From Rhodococcoides trifolii (lineage in GTDB: Bacteria > Actinomycetota > Actinomycetes > Mycobacteriales > Mycobacteriaceae): DNA of 64,000 nt. Position 1 is the first letter of the stretch. Each line of letters begins with the position of its first letter. Shown one piece after another: positions 25,596 to 33,755 of this stretch. The notes beneath the pieces are model-generated. The model had not been told where the DNA came from, did no database searches, and worked only from the letters and a program-made list of their open reading frames with translations. Location of the stretch: assembly GCF_014635345.1 (NCBI RefSeq), contig NZ_BMCU01000001.1, forward strand, positions 496,001 to 560,000, read 5' to 3'. Both the position numbers and the translations under genes were made by a program.

Positions 25596-25817
25596 TCACG
25601 CGACGTCCGCGACCGCGATGTGGACAGTCGGATATTGTGCAGACTCGACCACGGTGCGCGACGCGCGCAGCAAGCCGACGTTCTGAGTGCGTGCGCGCCG
25701 GGCAAGTACTTCGAACGCGTGCTCCCTGCTGTAACCGTACAAACCGATGAGAACGCCGATGGCGACGTCGATATCCGTTCGGGACGAGGAGGGGGAGGGT
25801 GTGTCGTGATTGTTCAT
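25596..25817 (-). CDS. Stand-alone ANTAR-domain protein
   Basis: A 73-residue protein that is essentially one ANTAR-like RNA-binding domain. The segment DIDVAIGVLIGLYGYSREHA, then FEVLARRARTQNVGLLRASR, matches the two-helix core with its GVLM-like and Arg/Asn-rich positions. ANTAR domains act as transcription antiterminators by binding paired hexanucleotide stem-loops. Here the usual GAF or receiver sensor is missing. It could be a truncated remnant or a small trans-acting protein. A CTGATTCGAAC motif lies 70 bases upstream. Confidence 0.68.
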   Translation of the reverse strand: MNNHDTPSPSSSRTDIDVAIGVLIGLYGYSREHAFEVLARRARTQNVGLLRASRTVVESAQYPTVHIAVADVA

Positions 25818-25887
25818 GGGGACTAGTCTCCTGCGCGCGGCCAGTTCTGGACAGACTTCGGATCGTCGTGGTTGTTACTACCTCGGA

Positions 25888-25898
25888 GTTCGAATCAG
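25888..25898 (-). promoter_or_regulatory. CTGATTCGAAC motif, copy 1
   Basis: An exact copy of an 11-mer that recurs in intergenic DNA upstream of ssuC and of the SAM-riboswitch operon. It sits between the divergent ANTAR gene and the acetyltransferase–cysteine synthase pair. Its core TTCGAA is palindromic, so it could serve either side. Confidence 0.45.
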
Positions 25899-25986
25899 CT
25901 CGAGTAAAACTCTGGACTCGGACGACTGGATCTGTTGCAGCGCAATCGATTTGTGGTGAACAGCGCCGCCCGGGAGGCTTGATCGT

Positions 25987-26679
25987 ATGACGACGGAGAT
26001 TTCCGTGCATCCACTCGACGACCCTGTGCGGTCGTCACTGCGGGGCGCACATGCCAAGTTCGCAACCTGGTCGGGGCAGATAGCTCGCTACGACTCCGAG
26101 GTCGCCGGTTTCGTCGGTCACCCGCCCGATCCGGCCGCGCAGGATTTCGCCGATCTGGCGAGTCTCGTCGGCCCGTCTACCGAGGTGGCGCTCCGCGGCG
26201 CCTTTGCGCCGCCGCCCGGCTGGGACACAGTTGGGGCGTTCGACTCGGTGCAACTGGACGGGTCGGCGCTCGAGGTCGAACAGGATTCGGAGACCGTGGT
26301 TCTCGGTCCCGAGCACGTGCCGGCCGTTCTCGATCTGGTCGAGCGAACCAAACCCGGGCCCTTTCGTCCCCGAACAATCGAGATGGGTACTTATCTGGGA
26401 TTGTTCGACGGAGACGCACTCGTGTCGCTTGCCGGCGAGCGGATGCACCCGCAGGGGTGGACCGAGATAAGCGCTGTATGTACCGATCCCGACTATCGGC
26501 GCCGCGGTCTCAGCGCCCGGTTGGTGCGGGCCGTCGGGCACGGCATCCGTGAGCGCGGCGAGATCCCGTTCCTGCACGCACGGGCTGACAACTACTCGGC
26601 GATCGCGATGTACGAGTCGCTGGGCTTCGTGCTGCGCAAACGGTCCGTGCTGACGCTGGTGCGGACACCGGGGTCATGA
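25987..26679 (+). CDS. GNAT-family N-acetyltransferase
   Basis: A 230-residue acetyltransferase. The N-terminal half is divergent, while the C-terminal half has the FR47-like core ISAVCTDPDYRRRGLSARLV and FLHARADNYSAIAMYESLGF. GGGAGG precedes the ATG by nine bases. It is coupled to the cysteine synthase-like gene (ATGA), so it may act on cysteine, a precursor such as serine, or a thioether amino acid. This assignment is context-based. Confidence 0.85.
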   Translation: MTTEISVHPLDDPVRSSLRGAHAKFATWSGQIARYDSEVAGFVGHPPDPAAQDFADLASLVGPSTEVALRGAFAPPPGWDTVGAFDSVQLDGSALEVEQDSETVVLGPEHVPAVLDLVERTKPGPFRPRTIEMGTYLGLFDGDALVSLAGERMHPQGWTEISAVCTDPDYRRRGLSARLVRAVGHGIRERGEIPFLHARADNYSAIAMYESLGFVLRKRSVLTLVRTPGS

Positions 26680-27959
26680 CGGAGATGGGGAACGTGTACG
26701 AGTCGGTCGCGGACGCCATCGGCCACACCCCGCTGGTCCGGTTACGCAGAGTCGCTCAGGGAATCGACGCCGCCGTGTACGCCAAGCTCGAATTTCTCAA
26801 TCCCGGTGGTAGCGTGAAGGACCGGGCTGCTGTGTCGATGATCGACGCCGCCGAGCGCGACGGTTCGCTGAGAACCGGCGGAACGGTCGTCGAGGGTACG
26901 TCGGGCAACACCGGCATCGGTTTGACGATGGTTGCAGCGTCGCGCGGCTACCACAGCATCGTGGTGGTCCCCGACAAGACCAGCACGGAGAAGATTGCGA
27001 CCCTGCGTGCGCACGGCGCCGATGTGCGGGTGGTCTCGGGCGCGAGGCCCACCCAGCATCCGGAGCACGTTCGCAACCTGGCCGCCCGCATCGCCGCCGA
27101 GACACCGGGCGGGTGGCTCGCAGGGCAGTACGACAACCCTGCCAACCCCGACGCGCACTACCGCACGACCGGTCCTGAGATCTGGCAGCAGACCGGCGGG
27201 CGAATAACGCACTTCGTCGCCGGGATCGGTACCGGTGGAACTGTCACCGGCGCAGGACGATTCCTGAAGGAGGCGTCCGCAGGACAGGTTCGGGTGATCG
27301 GCGCCGACCCTGAGACCTCGAGCTACGGCGGTGGCGACGGACGGGCTTTCTACATCGAGTCGGTAGGTCACTTCGTGCACCCCGAGTCCATCGAGGACAC
27401 CTGGCCGGCGTCGTACGACCCCACAGTGCTCGACACCGTGGAACGGATTTCGGACCAGGAATCCATCGACGTGGTGCGAGATGTTGCACGCAGGGACGGT
27501 TTGCTCATCGGCGGCTCGTCCGGCACAGCGGTAGCGGCGGCCCTTCGTGTAGCGCGCACCCTCCCAGCCGATTCGATGGTGGTGGTGATTCTCCCGGATT
27601 CGGGGCGGTCGTACGTGTCCAAGTACTTCGATCCGGAGTGGTTGCAGCGCTTCGGTTTCGACGGCGTGGCTGCTCCCGTTGCAGCCGAAGGACCTCGTGC
27701 CGTTCGCTCCACCGCCACCATCGGTGAGGCACGAGAAGCGCTGGGCAACCGTCCCACGCTCCCCGTGGTGCTCGGGCGAGCGAAACTCGAGCCGGTGGTC
27801 GCAGCCGAGATAGTCGGCGCGATTCATCTTGCCCACGTGGCGGATGCACCGGCCGACGATCCGATCACCGACTACATCTCAGCAGCGCTTCCTCTCGTCG
27901 GCTCCGGGGACTCTTCCGGAGTTGTCGTGCACGGTGGGCGTGTTGTCGACGTGCGCTGA
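26676..27959 (+). CDS. PLP-dependent cysteine synthase / cystathionine beta-synthase-like enzyme
   Basis: A 427-residue fold-type II PLP enzyme. The PLP lysine is in NPGGSVKDRAA, the substrate loop is GTSGNTGIGL, the phosphate loop is GIGTGGTVTGAG, and GGSSGTAVAAAL and LPDSGRSYVSKYFDPEWL follow. The last motif and the C-terminal extension of about 110 residues resemble cystathionine beta-synthase rather than short CysK, but the regulatory CBS domains look degenerate. It may run forward or reverse transsulfuration, or use sulfide directly. An internal Arg/Ala-rich tract separates the domains. Confidence 0.88.
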   Translation: MTEMGNVYESVADAIGHTPLVRLRRVAQGIDAAVYAKLEFLNPGGSVKDRAAVSMIDAAERDGSLRTGGTVVEGTSGNTGIGLTMVAASRGYHSIVVVPDKTSTEKIATLRAHGADVRVVSGARPTQHPEHVRNLAARIAAETPGGWLAGQYDNPANPDAHYRTTGPEIWQQTGGRITHFVAGIGTGGTVTGAGRFLKEASAGQVRVIGADPETSSYGGGDGRAFYIESVGHFVHPESIEDTWPASYDPTVLDTVERISDQESIDVVRDVARRDGLLIGGSSGTAVAAALRVARTLPADSMVVVILPDSGRSYVSKYFDPEWLQRFGFDGVAAPVAAEGPRAVRSTATIGEAREALGNRPTLPVVLGRAKLEPVVAAEIVGAIHLAHVADAPADDPITDYISAALPLVGSGDSSGVVVHGGRVVDVR

Positions 27960-28024
27960 GGACGGCCCTCACGTCTGGACCGTGCGCGTATCAACGTAGG
28001 GCCGGCTACACCTTTTCGATCGCG

Positions 28025-28043
28025 CTGATTCGAACCGTCGACC
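28025..28043 (+). promoter_or_regulatory. CTGATTCGAAC motif, copy 2 (upstream of ssuCBAD)
   Basis: A 19-base element beginning CTGATTCGAAC and ending TCGACC. It matches the copy at 31836-31854 at 17 of 19 positions and lies 46 bases before the ssuC start. It could be an operator or part of a promoter for a sulfur-responsive regulator. Confidence 0.5.
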
Positions 28044-28055
28044 GCATGCGATCGA

Positions 28056-28084
28056 CCCCATAGCGTCGTCACCGACCTATGGGG
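28056..28084 (+). promoter_or_regulatory. Hairpin overlapping the ssuC ribosome site
   Basis: CCCCATAG (28056-28063) pairs perfectly with CTATGGGG (28077-28084). The 3' arm is part of the GGGGGAGAG ribosome site for the ATG at 28090. If formed, the stem would reduce ssuC translation, and a factor that opens it would activate the operon. Confidence 0.45.
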
Positions 28085-28089
28085 GAGAG

Positions 28090-28929
28090 ATGACCACTAC
28101 CGACGCACGTCCCGTTGTGCCGCAGACACATCCGGTAACCGGTCCGGAATCCAGCCCGACCCGGTCAGCCTGGCAGCGCTACCGGTGGACCGTTCTGCGT
28201 GTTCTGTCGCCGATCGCGATCCTTCTGCTGTGGCAGATCGCCAGCGCTGCTGGCGTTCTTTCCGAACGGGTACTGCCCGCACCGTCGTTGATTCTAGACG
28301 CGGGCCTGGAACTACTGCGCAACGGTGAGTTGGCCGACGCGCTGGTGGTATCCGGCGGACGGGTGGTGCAGGGACTCGTGCTCGGAGGCGTCATCGGGGT
28401 GGTGCTCGGCGCTCTGGTGGGGCTGTCTCGTTTCGCCGAGGCGACCGTGGACCCGCCGCTTCAGATGTTGCGCGCGCTTCCCCATTTGGGTCTCATTCCG
28501 CTGTTCATTCTCTGGTTCGGCATCGGAGAGACACCGAAGATCCTTCTCGTCGCCCTCGGTGTGGCGTTTCCGCTCTACCTGAACACGTTCTCCGCTATCC
28601 GGCAGATCGATCGCAAGTTCGTGGAAACTGCTGTTGTGCTGGGGTTCACGTGGCGCCAGAAGTTCTCCACCATCATCCTGCCGAGCATCGCGCCGCAGCT
28701 ACTCGTGGGTCTGCGCCAGTCGCTCGCGATCGCGTGGCTCTCACTCATCGTCGCCGAGCAGATCAACGCGGACACGGGACTGGGCTACATCATCAACAAC
28801 GCACGCGATTTCCTTCGCGTCGACACCATCATTTTCGGACTCGTGGTCTACGCGCTGCTGGGTATCTCCACCGATGGCATCGTGCGCATCCTCGAGAAGC
28901 GCGCTCTGCGCTACACGGCAGGTTCATGA
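28090..28929 (+). CDS. ssuC: Aliphatic sulfonate ABC transporter permease
   Basis: A 279-residue inner-membrane permease of the SsuC/TauC type with about six helices. The EAA loop reads EATVDPPLQMLRALPHLGLI for the family-specific segment and EAxxLG-like VETAVVLGFTWRQKF for the coupling helix. It forms an importer with SsuB and SsuA. The first eight residues, MTTTDARP, are identical to those of the unrelated permease at 31987. It overlaps ssuB by four bases (ATGA). Confidence 0.93.
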   Translation: MTTTDARPVVPQTHPVTGPESSPTRSAWQRYRWTVLRVLSPIAILLLWQIASAAGVLSERVLPAPSLILDAGLELLRNGELADALVVSGGRVVQGLVLGGVIGVVLGALVGLSRFAEATVDPPLQMLRALPHLGLIPLFILWFGIGETPKILLVALGVAFPLYLNTFSAIRQIDRKFVETAVVLGFTWRQKFSTIILPSIAPQLLVGLRQSLAIAWLSLIVAEQINADTGLGYIINNARDFLRVDTIIFGLVVYALLGISTDGIVRILEKRALRYTAGS

Positions 28930-29648
28930 TGACTTCGGCCACGAAAACCGTTGCGACACTGCAGAATATCGACAAGTGGTACGGGACCAATCAGGTTCTG
29001 CGCGGCGTCGATCTCACAATCGGACGGGGTGAAATCGTCTCACTGGTCGGACGCTCCGGCTCCGGCAAGTCGACCATCCTGCGAGTGTTGGCCGGCCTAT
29101 CGACCGATCACACCGGTGAGCGCGAGGTCGAGGGCAACCCGGCCGTCGCATTTCAGGAGCCGCGTCTGTTTCCGTGGCGCTCGGTGCGCCAGAACGTCTC
29201 CTACGGGCTCAACACCGCCGGAGTGACCGGACAGGCTGCGCTGTCCGCGGCCGACGCCACGCTGGAGGAGGTCGGGCTGGGAGACAAGCGAGATGTCTGG
29301 CCGCTCACACTGTCCGGGGGACAGGCGCAGCGAGCATCGTTGGCCCGTGCGCTGGTCGGCGAGCCGGAACTACTGCTTCTCGACGAACCGTTCGGAGCTC
29401 TCGACGCACTCACCCGACTCACGATGCAGTCGTTGCTGCTCGATCTGTGGGGGCGTCACGAGTTCGGCATTCTGCTGGTCACGCACGACGTCGACGAGGC
29501 GGTAGCGCTGGCCGATCGAGTCCTCGTACTCGACTACGGCGCCGTGACCCTGGACGTACCAGTCGACCTCCCCCGACCCCGTGATCGCGGGACATCGGGC
29601 TTCTCCCGGATCCGTACCCATCTGCTCGGCGCCCTCGGCGTCCACTGA
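28926..29648 (+). CDS. ssuB: Aliphatic sulfonate ABC transporter ATPase
   Basis: A 240-residue ATP-binding subunit. Walker A is GRSGSGKST (42-50), the Q-loop AVAFQEPRLFPWR, the signature LSGGQAQR, Walker B LLLLDEPFGALD, and the switch VTHDVDEAVALADR. These match the SsuB/TauB/NrtD class. The start ATGATG at 28926 or 28929 overlaps the ssuC stop. The N-terminal strand begins with TLQNIDKWYG, as in relatives. Confidence 0.94.
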   Translation: MMTSATKTVATLQNIDKWYGTNQVLRGVDLTIGRGEIVSLVGRSGSGKSTILRVLAGLSTDHTGEREVEGNPAVAFQEPRLFPWRSVRQNVSYGLNTAGVTGQAALSAADATLEEVGLGDKRDVWPLTLSGGQAQRASLARALVGEPELLLLDEPFGALDALTRLTMQSLLLDLWGRHEFGILLVTHDVDEAVALADRVLVLDYGAVTLDVPVDLPRPRDRGTSGFSRIRTHLLGALGVH

Positions 29649-29673
29649 GCTCCTCCAACCGGAAAGAACCATC

Positions 29674-30693
29674 GTGTCCAACACACGCCGCTATGCCGGC
29701 GCCCTCATTGCCCTGTCCCTGTCCGTTGCCGCTCTGACCGGGTGCGTCTCGCGCGGCCAGGACACCGCCACCGCCGACGCGCCGGCGTTGGTCTCGAACG
29801 AGGACTTGTCGACCGTCACACTGAACGTCGGTGACCAGAAGGGCGGTACCGAGGCCCTCCTGAAGGCGTCGGGCCAACTCGACGGCACCGCGTACCAGGT
29901 TGCGTTCTCCACGTTCACATCCGGTCCGCCGCAGGTGGAAGCCGCAACGGCAGGGCAGATCGATTTTGCTGTCACCGGCAATACGCCGCCGGTGTTCGGA
30001 GTCGCGGCCAACGCGCGCATCAAGATCGTCTCCGCATACTCGAACAACGCGAGTGGCGATCAGATTCTGGTCCCGGCCAATTCGACGCTGACGTCGTTCG
30101 CAGACCTGCGGGGTAAGAAGATCGCCGTCGGAAAGGGTAGTTCCGCACACGGCCACGTGCTGCTTCAGCTGCAGAAGGCGGGGCTGACCGACAAGGACGT
30201 TCAGCTGGTGTTCCTGCAGCCGGCGGACGCCGGAACTGCGTTCGCGGCCGCGCAGGTCGACGCGTGGGCAATCTGGGATCCCTACACCGCCATCACGCAG
30301 GTGCAGACGGGTGCGAAAACGCTGACCACGGCGGAAGGCGTGGCCAACGGGTACGGCTTCGGTATCGCATCCCAGCAGGCGCTCGACGACCCGAAGAAGA
30401 ACACGGCCTTACAGGATCTCGTGGTGCGCCTCGCCAAAGCGTCGGCCTGGGCGAAGGACAACCCTGCCGTGTGGGCTGCCGACTACTCCGCGGCGGTCGG
30501 CATCGATCCGAAGGCCGGCGAGCTTGCGCAGGGCCGGAGCCAGCGACCGGCAATTGCGCTGGACGCCGCTGTGATCGATTCCGAGCAGAAGCTGTACGAC
30601 GCGTTCGTCGAGAGCGGATCCATCCCCGGTGGAAACGAGTTCGCCGACTTCGTCGACACTCGATATGCCGACGCCATCGGTTCCGCCACCTAA
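29674..30693 (+). CDS. ssuA: Aliphatic sulfonate substrate-binding lipoprotein
   Basis: A 339-residue SsuA-family binding protein. The signal peptide ends in the lipobox LTGC (Cys24), so it is anchored to the outer face of the membrane. LNVGDQKGGTEALLKASGQL, VEAATAGQIDFAVTGNTPPV and KKIAVGKGSSAHG are the ligand-cleft segments of the NrtA/SsuA/TauA fold. GTG at 29674 follows GGAAAGAACC. It should bind alkanesulfonates and deliver them to SsuBC. Confidence 0.92.
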   Translation: MSNTRRYAGALIALSLSVAALTGCVSRGQDTATADAPALVSNEDLSTVTLNVGDQKGGTEALLKASGQLDGTAYQVAFSTFTSGPPQVEAATAGQIDFAVTGNTPPVFGVAANARIKIVSAYSNNASGDQILVPANSTLTSFADLRGKKIAVGKGSSAHGHVLLQLQKAGLTDKDVQLVFLQPADAGTAFAAAQVDAWAIWDPYTAITQVQTGAKTLTTAEGVANGYGFGIASQQALDDPKKNTALQDLVVRLAKASAWAKDNPAVWAADYSAAVGIDPKAGELAQGRSQRPAIALDAAVIDSEQKLYDAFVESGSIPGGNEFADFVDTRYADAIGSAT

Positions 30694-30711
30694 TTTCTCG
30701 AGGAGTGACAT

Positions 30712-31815
30712 ATGACCGCACGCATCTTCTGGTTCCTCCCCACCGCGGGCGACGGACGCTCGATCGTCGGCTCGTCCCACGCCTCCGGGCAGAAGGTGGA
30801 GCCGGCCGGGTTCCGGCGACCCACTCTTCGCTACCTGACCGAGGTCGCACAGGCGGCCGACCGGCTCGGATACGAAGGGGTTCTGACTCCGACCGGAACC
30901 TGGTGCGAGGACGCGTGGCTCACCACCGCTGCATTGCTCCAGAGCACACGGCGTCTCAAGTTCCTGGTCGCCTTTCGTCCCGGCCTCACCCCGCCCACAC
31001 TTGCTGCTCAGCAGGCGGCGACTTTGCAGCGGTTTTCCGAAGGTCGGCTCCTGCTGAACGTCGTCACGGGGGGTGACGACGTCGAGCAACGGCGGTTCGG
31101 TGACTGGAACGACCACGATCGCCGGTACGCCCGCACGGACGAGTTCCTCGATCTGGTGCACCGCATCTGGACCGAAGGCTCGGTCGATCACGAGGGCGAG
31201 TTCTTCAAGGTCGCAGATGCGCGGGTGTCCGAAGCGCCGGACCCGTTGCCCGAGTTCTGGTTCGGTGGGTCGTCCGACCCCGCACTCGCCGTGGCGGCGA
31301 AGCGGGTGCAGACGTACCTGACCTGGGGTGAGCCGCCCGCGGACGCTCGCGCGAAGATCGAACGGGTGCAGACCCTGGCCGACGAGGAGGGCCGCAAGCT
31401 TTCCTACGGCATCCGTCTGCACACCATCAGCCGTGACACGTCCGAGGAGGCGTGGGCGGTGGCGCAGCGCCTGCTCGACGCATTACCCGACGGGCAGGTT
31501 GCCGACGCGCACCAGCTGCACTCGTCGTCGCAGTCAGAAGGTCAGCGCAGAATGGCTGCGCTGCACGGTGGTTCGAAGGACTCACTCGAGATCTACCCGA
31601 ATTTGTGGGCAGGAGTGGGGTTGGTGCGCGGTGGCGCAGGAACGGCGTTGGTCGGCTCGCACGAGGAGGTCGCGAACCTGATCGCGGAGTATCACGACGT
31701 CGGTTTCGACGAGTTCATCCTCTCGGGCTATCCGCACCTGGAAGAGGCTTATCACTTCGCGGAAGGCGTGCGCCCGATCCTGGACGCGCGCGGGATCACC
31801 GTGCCGGCCCCGTGA
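30712..31815 (+). CDS. ssuD: FMNH2-dependent alkanesulfonate monooxygenase
   Basis: A 367-residue LLM flavin monooxygenase that desulfonates alkanesulfonates to aldehyde and sulfite using reduced FMN. The SsuD-type blocks are IFWFLPTAGDGR, GVLTPTGTWCEDAW, LKFLVAFRPG, NVVTGGDDVEQRRFGD and FWFGGSSDPALAVAA. CGAGGAGTG precedes the ATG. It closes the ssuCBAD unit. A flavin reductase (SsuE) is needed but is not encoded in the window. Confidence 0.93.
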   Translation: MTARIFWFLPTAGDGRSIVGSSHASGQKVEPAGFRRPTLRYLTEVAQAADRLGYEGVLTPTGTWCEDAWLTTAALLQSTRRLKFLVAFRPGLTPPTLAAQQAATLQRFSEGRLLLNVVTGGDDVEQRRFGDWNDHDRRYARTDEFLDLVHRIWTEGSVDHEGEFFKVADARVSEAPDPLPEFWFGGSSDPALAVAAKRVQTYLTWGEPPADARAKIERVQTLADEEGRKLSYGIRLHTISRDTSEEAWAVAQRLLDALPDGQVADAHQLHSSSQSEGQRRMAALHGGSKDSLEIYPNLWAGVGLVRGGAGTALVGSHEEVANLIAEYHDVGFDEFILSGYPHLEEAYHFAEGVRPILDARGITVPAP

Positions 31816-31835
31816 GAAGCCCACTTGTAATCAGT

Positions 31836-31854
31836 CTGATTCGAACTATCGACC
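31836..31854 (+). promoter_or_regulatory. CTGATTCGAAC motif, copy 3 (upstream of the first SAM riboswitch)
   Basis: A 19-base element nearly identical to the one before ssuC. It ends 32 bases before the riboswitch P1 stem and so falls where a promoter or operator is expected. Confidence 0.5.
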
Positions 31855-31886
31855 CGTTCTTCACGAACACGTAGCTTTCTCCCTAG

Positions 31887-31974
31887 CCATCCAGAGCGAC
31901 CGAGAGACCTTGGCTCGACGACGTCGCAGCAACCCCGTGCTTGCACGTGAGGGTGCTACCGCCAGGACCGATGG
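31887..31974 (+). ncRNA. SAM-I-like riboswitch, copy 1
   Basis: The element has P1 CCATC/GATGG (31887-31891, 31970-31974), P2 GCGAC/GTCGC (31896-31900, 31923-31927), P3 CGTGC/GCACG (31936-31940, 31943-31947), and the SAM-I core pieces GCAGCAACC and GGGTGCTACCGCC. The ribosome site GGGAGAG (31973-31979) overlaps the 3' side of P1, so SAM binding probably blocks translation of the GTG at 31987. It heads the amino-acid ABC/monooxygenase operon. It could belong to the SAM-I/IV variant rather than canonical SAM-I. Confidence 0.85.
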
Positions 31975-31986
31975 GAGAGAACAGAA

Positions 31987-32943
31987 GTGACCACTACCGA
32001 CGCGCGTCCGGCTGCCGAGAAGGCAGAACCGTTGGACGGCGAGAATCTGATCGTCGCCAGAACCTGGCACCCGTGGCGGTGGGTCATCTCCATTGTCACG
32101 CTGGTGCTCGTTGCGCAGTTCGTTCACGGATTGGCAACCAACGCCGGCTGGGACTGGGCAACGTTCGCCCAGTACTTCACGGCCAAATCCGTGATGGCAG
32201 CGCTGTGGCTCACCATCCAACTGACGTTCTGGGGAACGCTGATCGGATTCGCCCTGGGTATCGCGCTTGCGGCGGCCCGCTTGTCGCAGAACCCGGTGCT
32301 GCAGATCATCTCGTGGTTCTACATCTGGGCGTTCCGTTCCATTCCACTGATCGTGCAGCTGCTGTTCTGGTTCAACATCGCCTACCTCTATCAGACGCTG
32401 TCGCTCGGAATCCCGTTCGGTCCCTCGTTCTTCGAGTTCAACGTCAACAGCGTGATCAGCGGGTCGACCGCGGCAATCATCGGTTTGGCGTTGCACCAGG
32501 CCGCCTACTCCGCCGAAATTGTCCGCGCAGGCATCATCTCCGTCGATCAAGGGCAGCTCGAAGCAGCTGCAGCGCTGGGAATTCCGAAGCGACGTGAGTT
32601 CTTCAAGATCGTTCTGCCACAGGCCATGCGCGGCATCTTGCCGAACGCGGCCAACGAGGTCATCAGCCTGTTCAAGGGCACGTCGATCGTGTCGGTCATG
32701 GCCATCGCCGAGCTGTTCTACCAGGTGCAGGTGATCTACGGACGCAGCGGCCGAGTGGTGCCGATGCTGATGGTCGCCACCGTCTGGTACGTGATTCTGA
32801 CGTCGCTTCTGTCGGTGGTGCAGTTCTACGTCGAACGCCACTACGCGAAAGGCGCTCTGCGTAACGTGCCGCCGACACCGATTCAGAAGCTGCGCAGGCA
32901 ACTTGCGGGCATTCCACTGTCGCCGCGGGGAGCAACACGATGA
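31987..32943 (+). CDS. Polar amino-acid ABC transporter permease (cystine/thioether type)
   Basis: A 318-residue HisM/TcyL-type permease with five or six helices. TIQLTFWGTLIGFALGIALA opens the domain, and the coupling loop reads EAAAALGIPKRREFFKIVLPQAMR. A long N-terminal extension precedes the first helix. GTG at 31987 lies eight bases after GGGAGAG within the riboswitch expression platform. SAM control and the neighbouring genes point to a sulfur-containing amino acid as cargo. It overlaps the ATPase gene by four bases. Confidence 0.9.
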   Translation: MTTTDARPAAEKAEPLDGENLIVARTWHPWRWVISIVTLVLVAQFVHGLATNAGWDWATFAQYFTAKSVMAALWLTIQLTFWGTLIGFALGIALAAARLSQNPVLQIISWFYIWAFRSIPLIVQLLFWFNIAYLYQTLSLGIPFGPSFFEFNVNSVISGSTAAIIGLALHQAAYSAEIVRAGIISVDQGQLEAAAALGIPKRREFFKIVLPQAMRGILPNAANEVISLFKGTSIVSVMAIAELFYQVQVIYGRSGRVVPMLMVATVWYVILTSLLSVVQFYVERHYAKGALRNVPPTPIQKLRRQLAGIPLSPRGATR

Positions 32944-33722
32944 CGACCGAGATCGAGCATTCACCGTTCGCTGTCGAGGCGAGGGGTGTGCACAAGTCGT
33001 ACGGTGCTCTGCAGGTTCTGAAGGGTGTGGACCTCACGGTTCGCCCGGGCGAGGTCACGGCAATTCTCGGACCGTCGGGATCGGGCAAGTCCACCTTGCT
33101 GCGAACACTGAACCACCTCGAGAAGGTCGACGCCGGTTCCATTCGAGTGGACGGCGAACTCGTCGGGTATCGGCAGAAGGGCCGCAAGTTGCACGAGCTG
33201 AAGCCGAAAGAGATTCTGCGGCAACGGTCGCAGATCGGATTCGTGTTTCAGAACTTCAACTTGTTCCCACACCTGACCGTACTCGAGAACGTCATCGAGG
33301 CGCCCTTGTCGGCGCAGAGGCGCAGCCGGTCCGAGGTCGAGTCGGAAGCACTCGAACTGCTGAAGCGCGTCGGTGTCGGAGACAAGGCACACGACTACCC
33401 GCGCCGGCTGTCCGGTGGGCAGCAACAGCGTGTCGCCATCGCGCGAGCACTCGCGTTGCGTCCCAAAGTCATTCTGTTCGACGAACCGACCTCGGCCCTC
33501 GACCCGGAACTAGTCGGCGAGGTGCTCGAAGTCATCCGCCGATTGGCTCGCGACGGCGCGACGCTCGTCATCGTCACCCACGAGGTGGGTTTCGCCCGTG
33601 AGGTAGCAGACACCGTCGTGTTCATGGACGGCGGTGTCGTCGTCGAACAGGGTTCTCCTGCACAGGTGTTCGACAACCCCCAGCACGATCGCACCAGAGC
33701 TTTCCTCTCCCACGTCCTCTAG
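32940..33722 (+). CDS. Polar amino-acid ABC transporter ATPase
   Basis: A 260-residue ATP-binding subunit of the GlnQ/TcyN class. Walker A is GPSGSGKST, the Q-loop region FVFQNFNLFPHLTVLENV, the signature LSGGQQQRVAIARAL, and Walker B ILFDEPTSALDPELV. All catalytic motifs are intact. An insert of about 12 residues (VGYRQKGRKLHELKPKEI) before the Q-loop is common in this group. It energises the permease encoded just upstream. Confidence 0.93.
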   Translation: MTTEIEHSPFAVEARGVHKSYGALQVLKGVDLTVRPGEVTAILGPSGSGKSTLLRTLNHLEKVDAGSIRVDGELVGYRQKGRKLHELKPKEILRQRSQIGFVFQNFNLFPHLTVLENVIEAPLSAQRRSRSEVESEALELLKRVGVGDKAHDYPRRLSGGQQQRVAIARALALRPKVILFDEPTSALDPELVGEVLEVIRRLARDGATLVIVTHEVGFAREVADTVVFMDGGVVVEQGSPAQVFDNPQHDRTRAFLSHVL

Positions 33723-33755
33723 ACAACTCACTCCCCGCACGAAGAAAGTAGAACC

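Noticed and set aside
25799..25990. 63-codon plus-strand frame ending in ATGA over the acetyltransferase start
   Set aside because: It has three early cysteines and resembles a leader, but overlaps the ANTAR gene's start region, lacks a ribosome site and spans the CTGATTCGAAC site. Probably chance.
28045..28062. Five-codon frame MRSTP before ssuC as a leader peptide
   Set aside because: It has no ribosome site and no regulatory codons. The hairpin explanation is stronger.
32331..32350. GATTCGAA-like sequences elsewhere (for example 62332-62339) as further copies of the sulfur motif
   Set aside because: Outside the listed sites the match is eight bases or fewer or lies inside coding DNA, so chance is a sufficient explanation.
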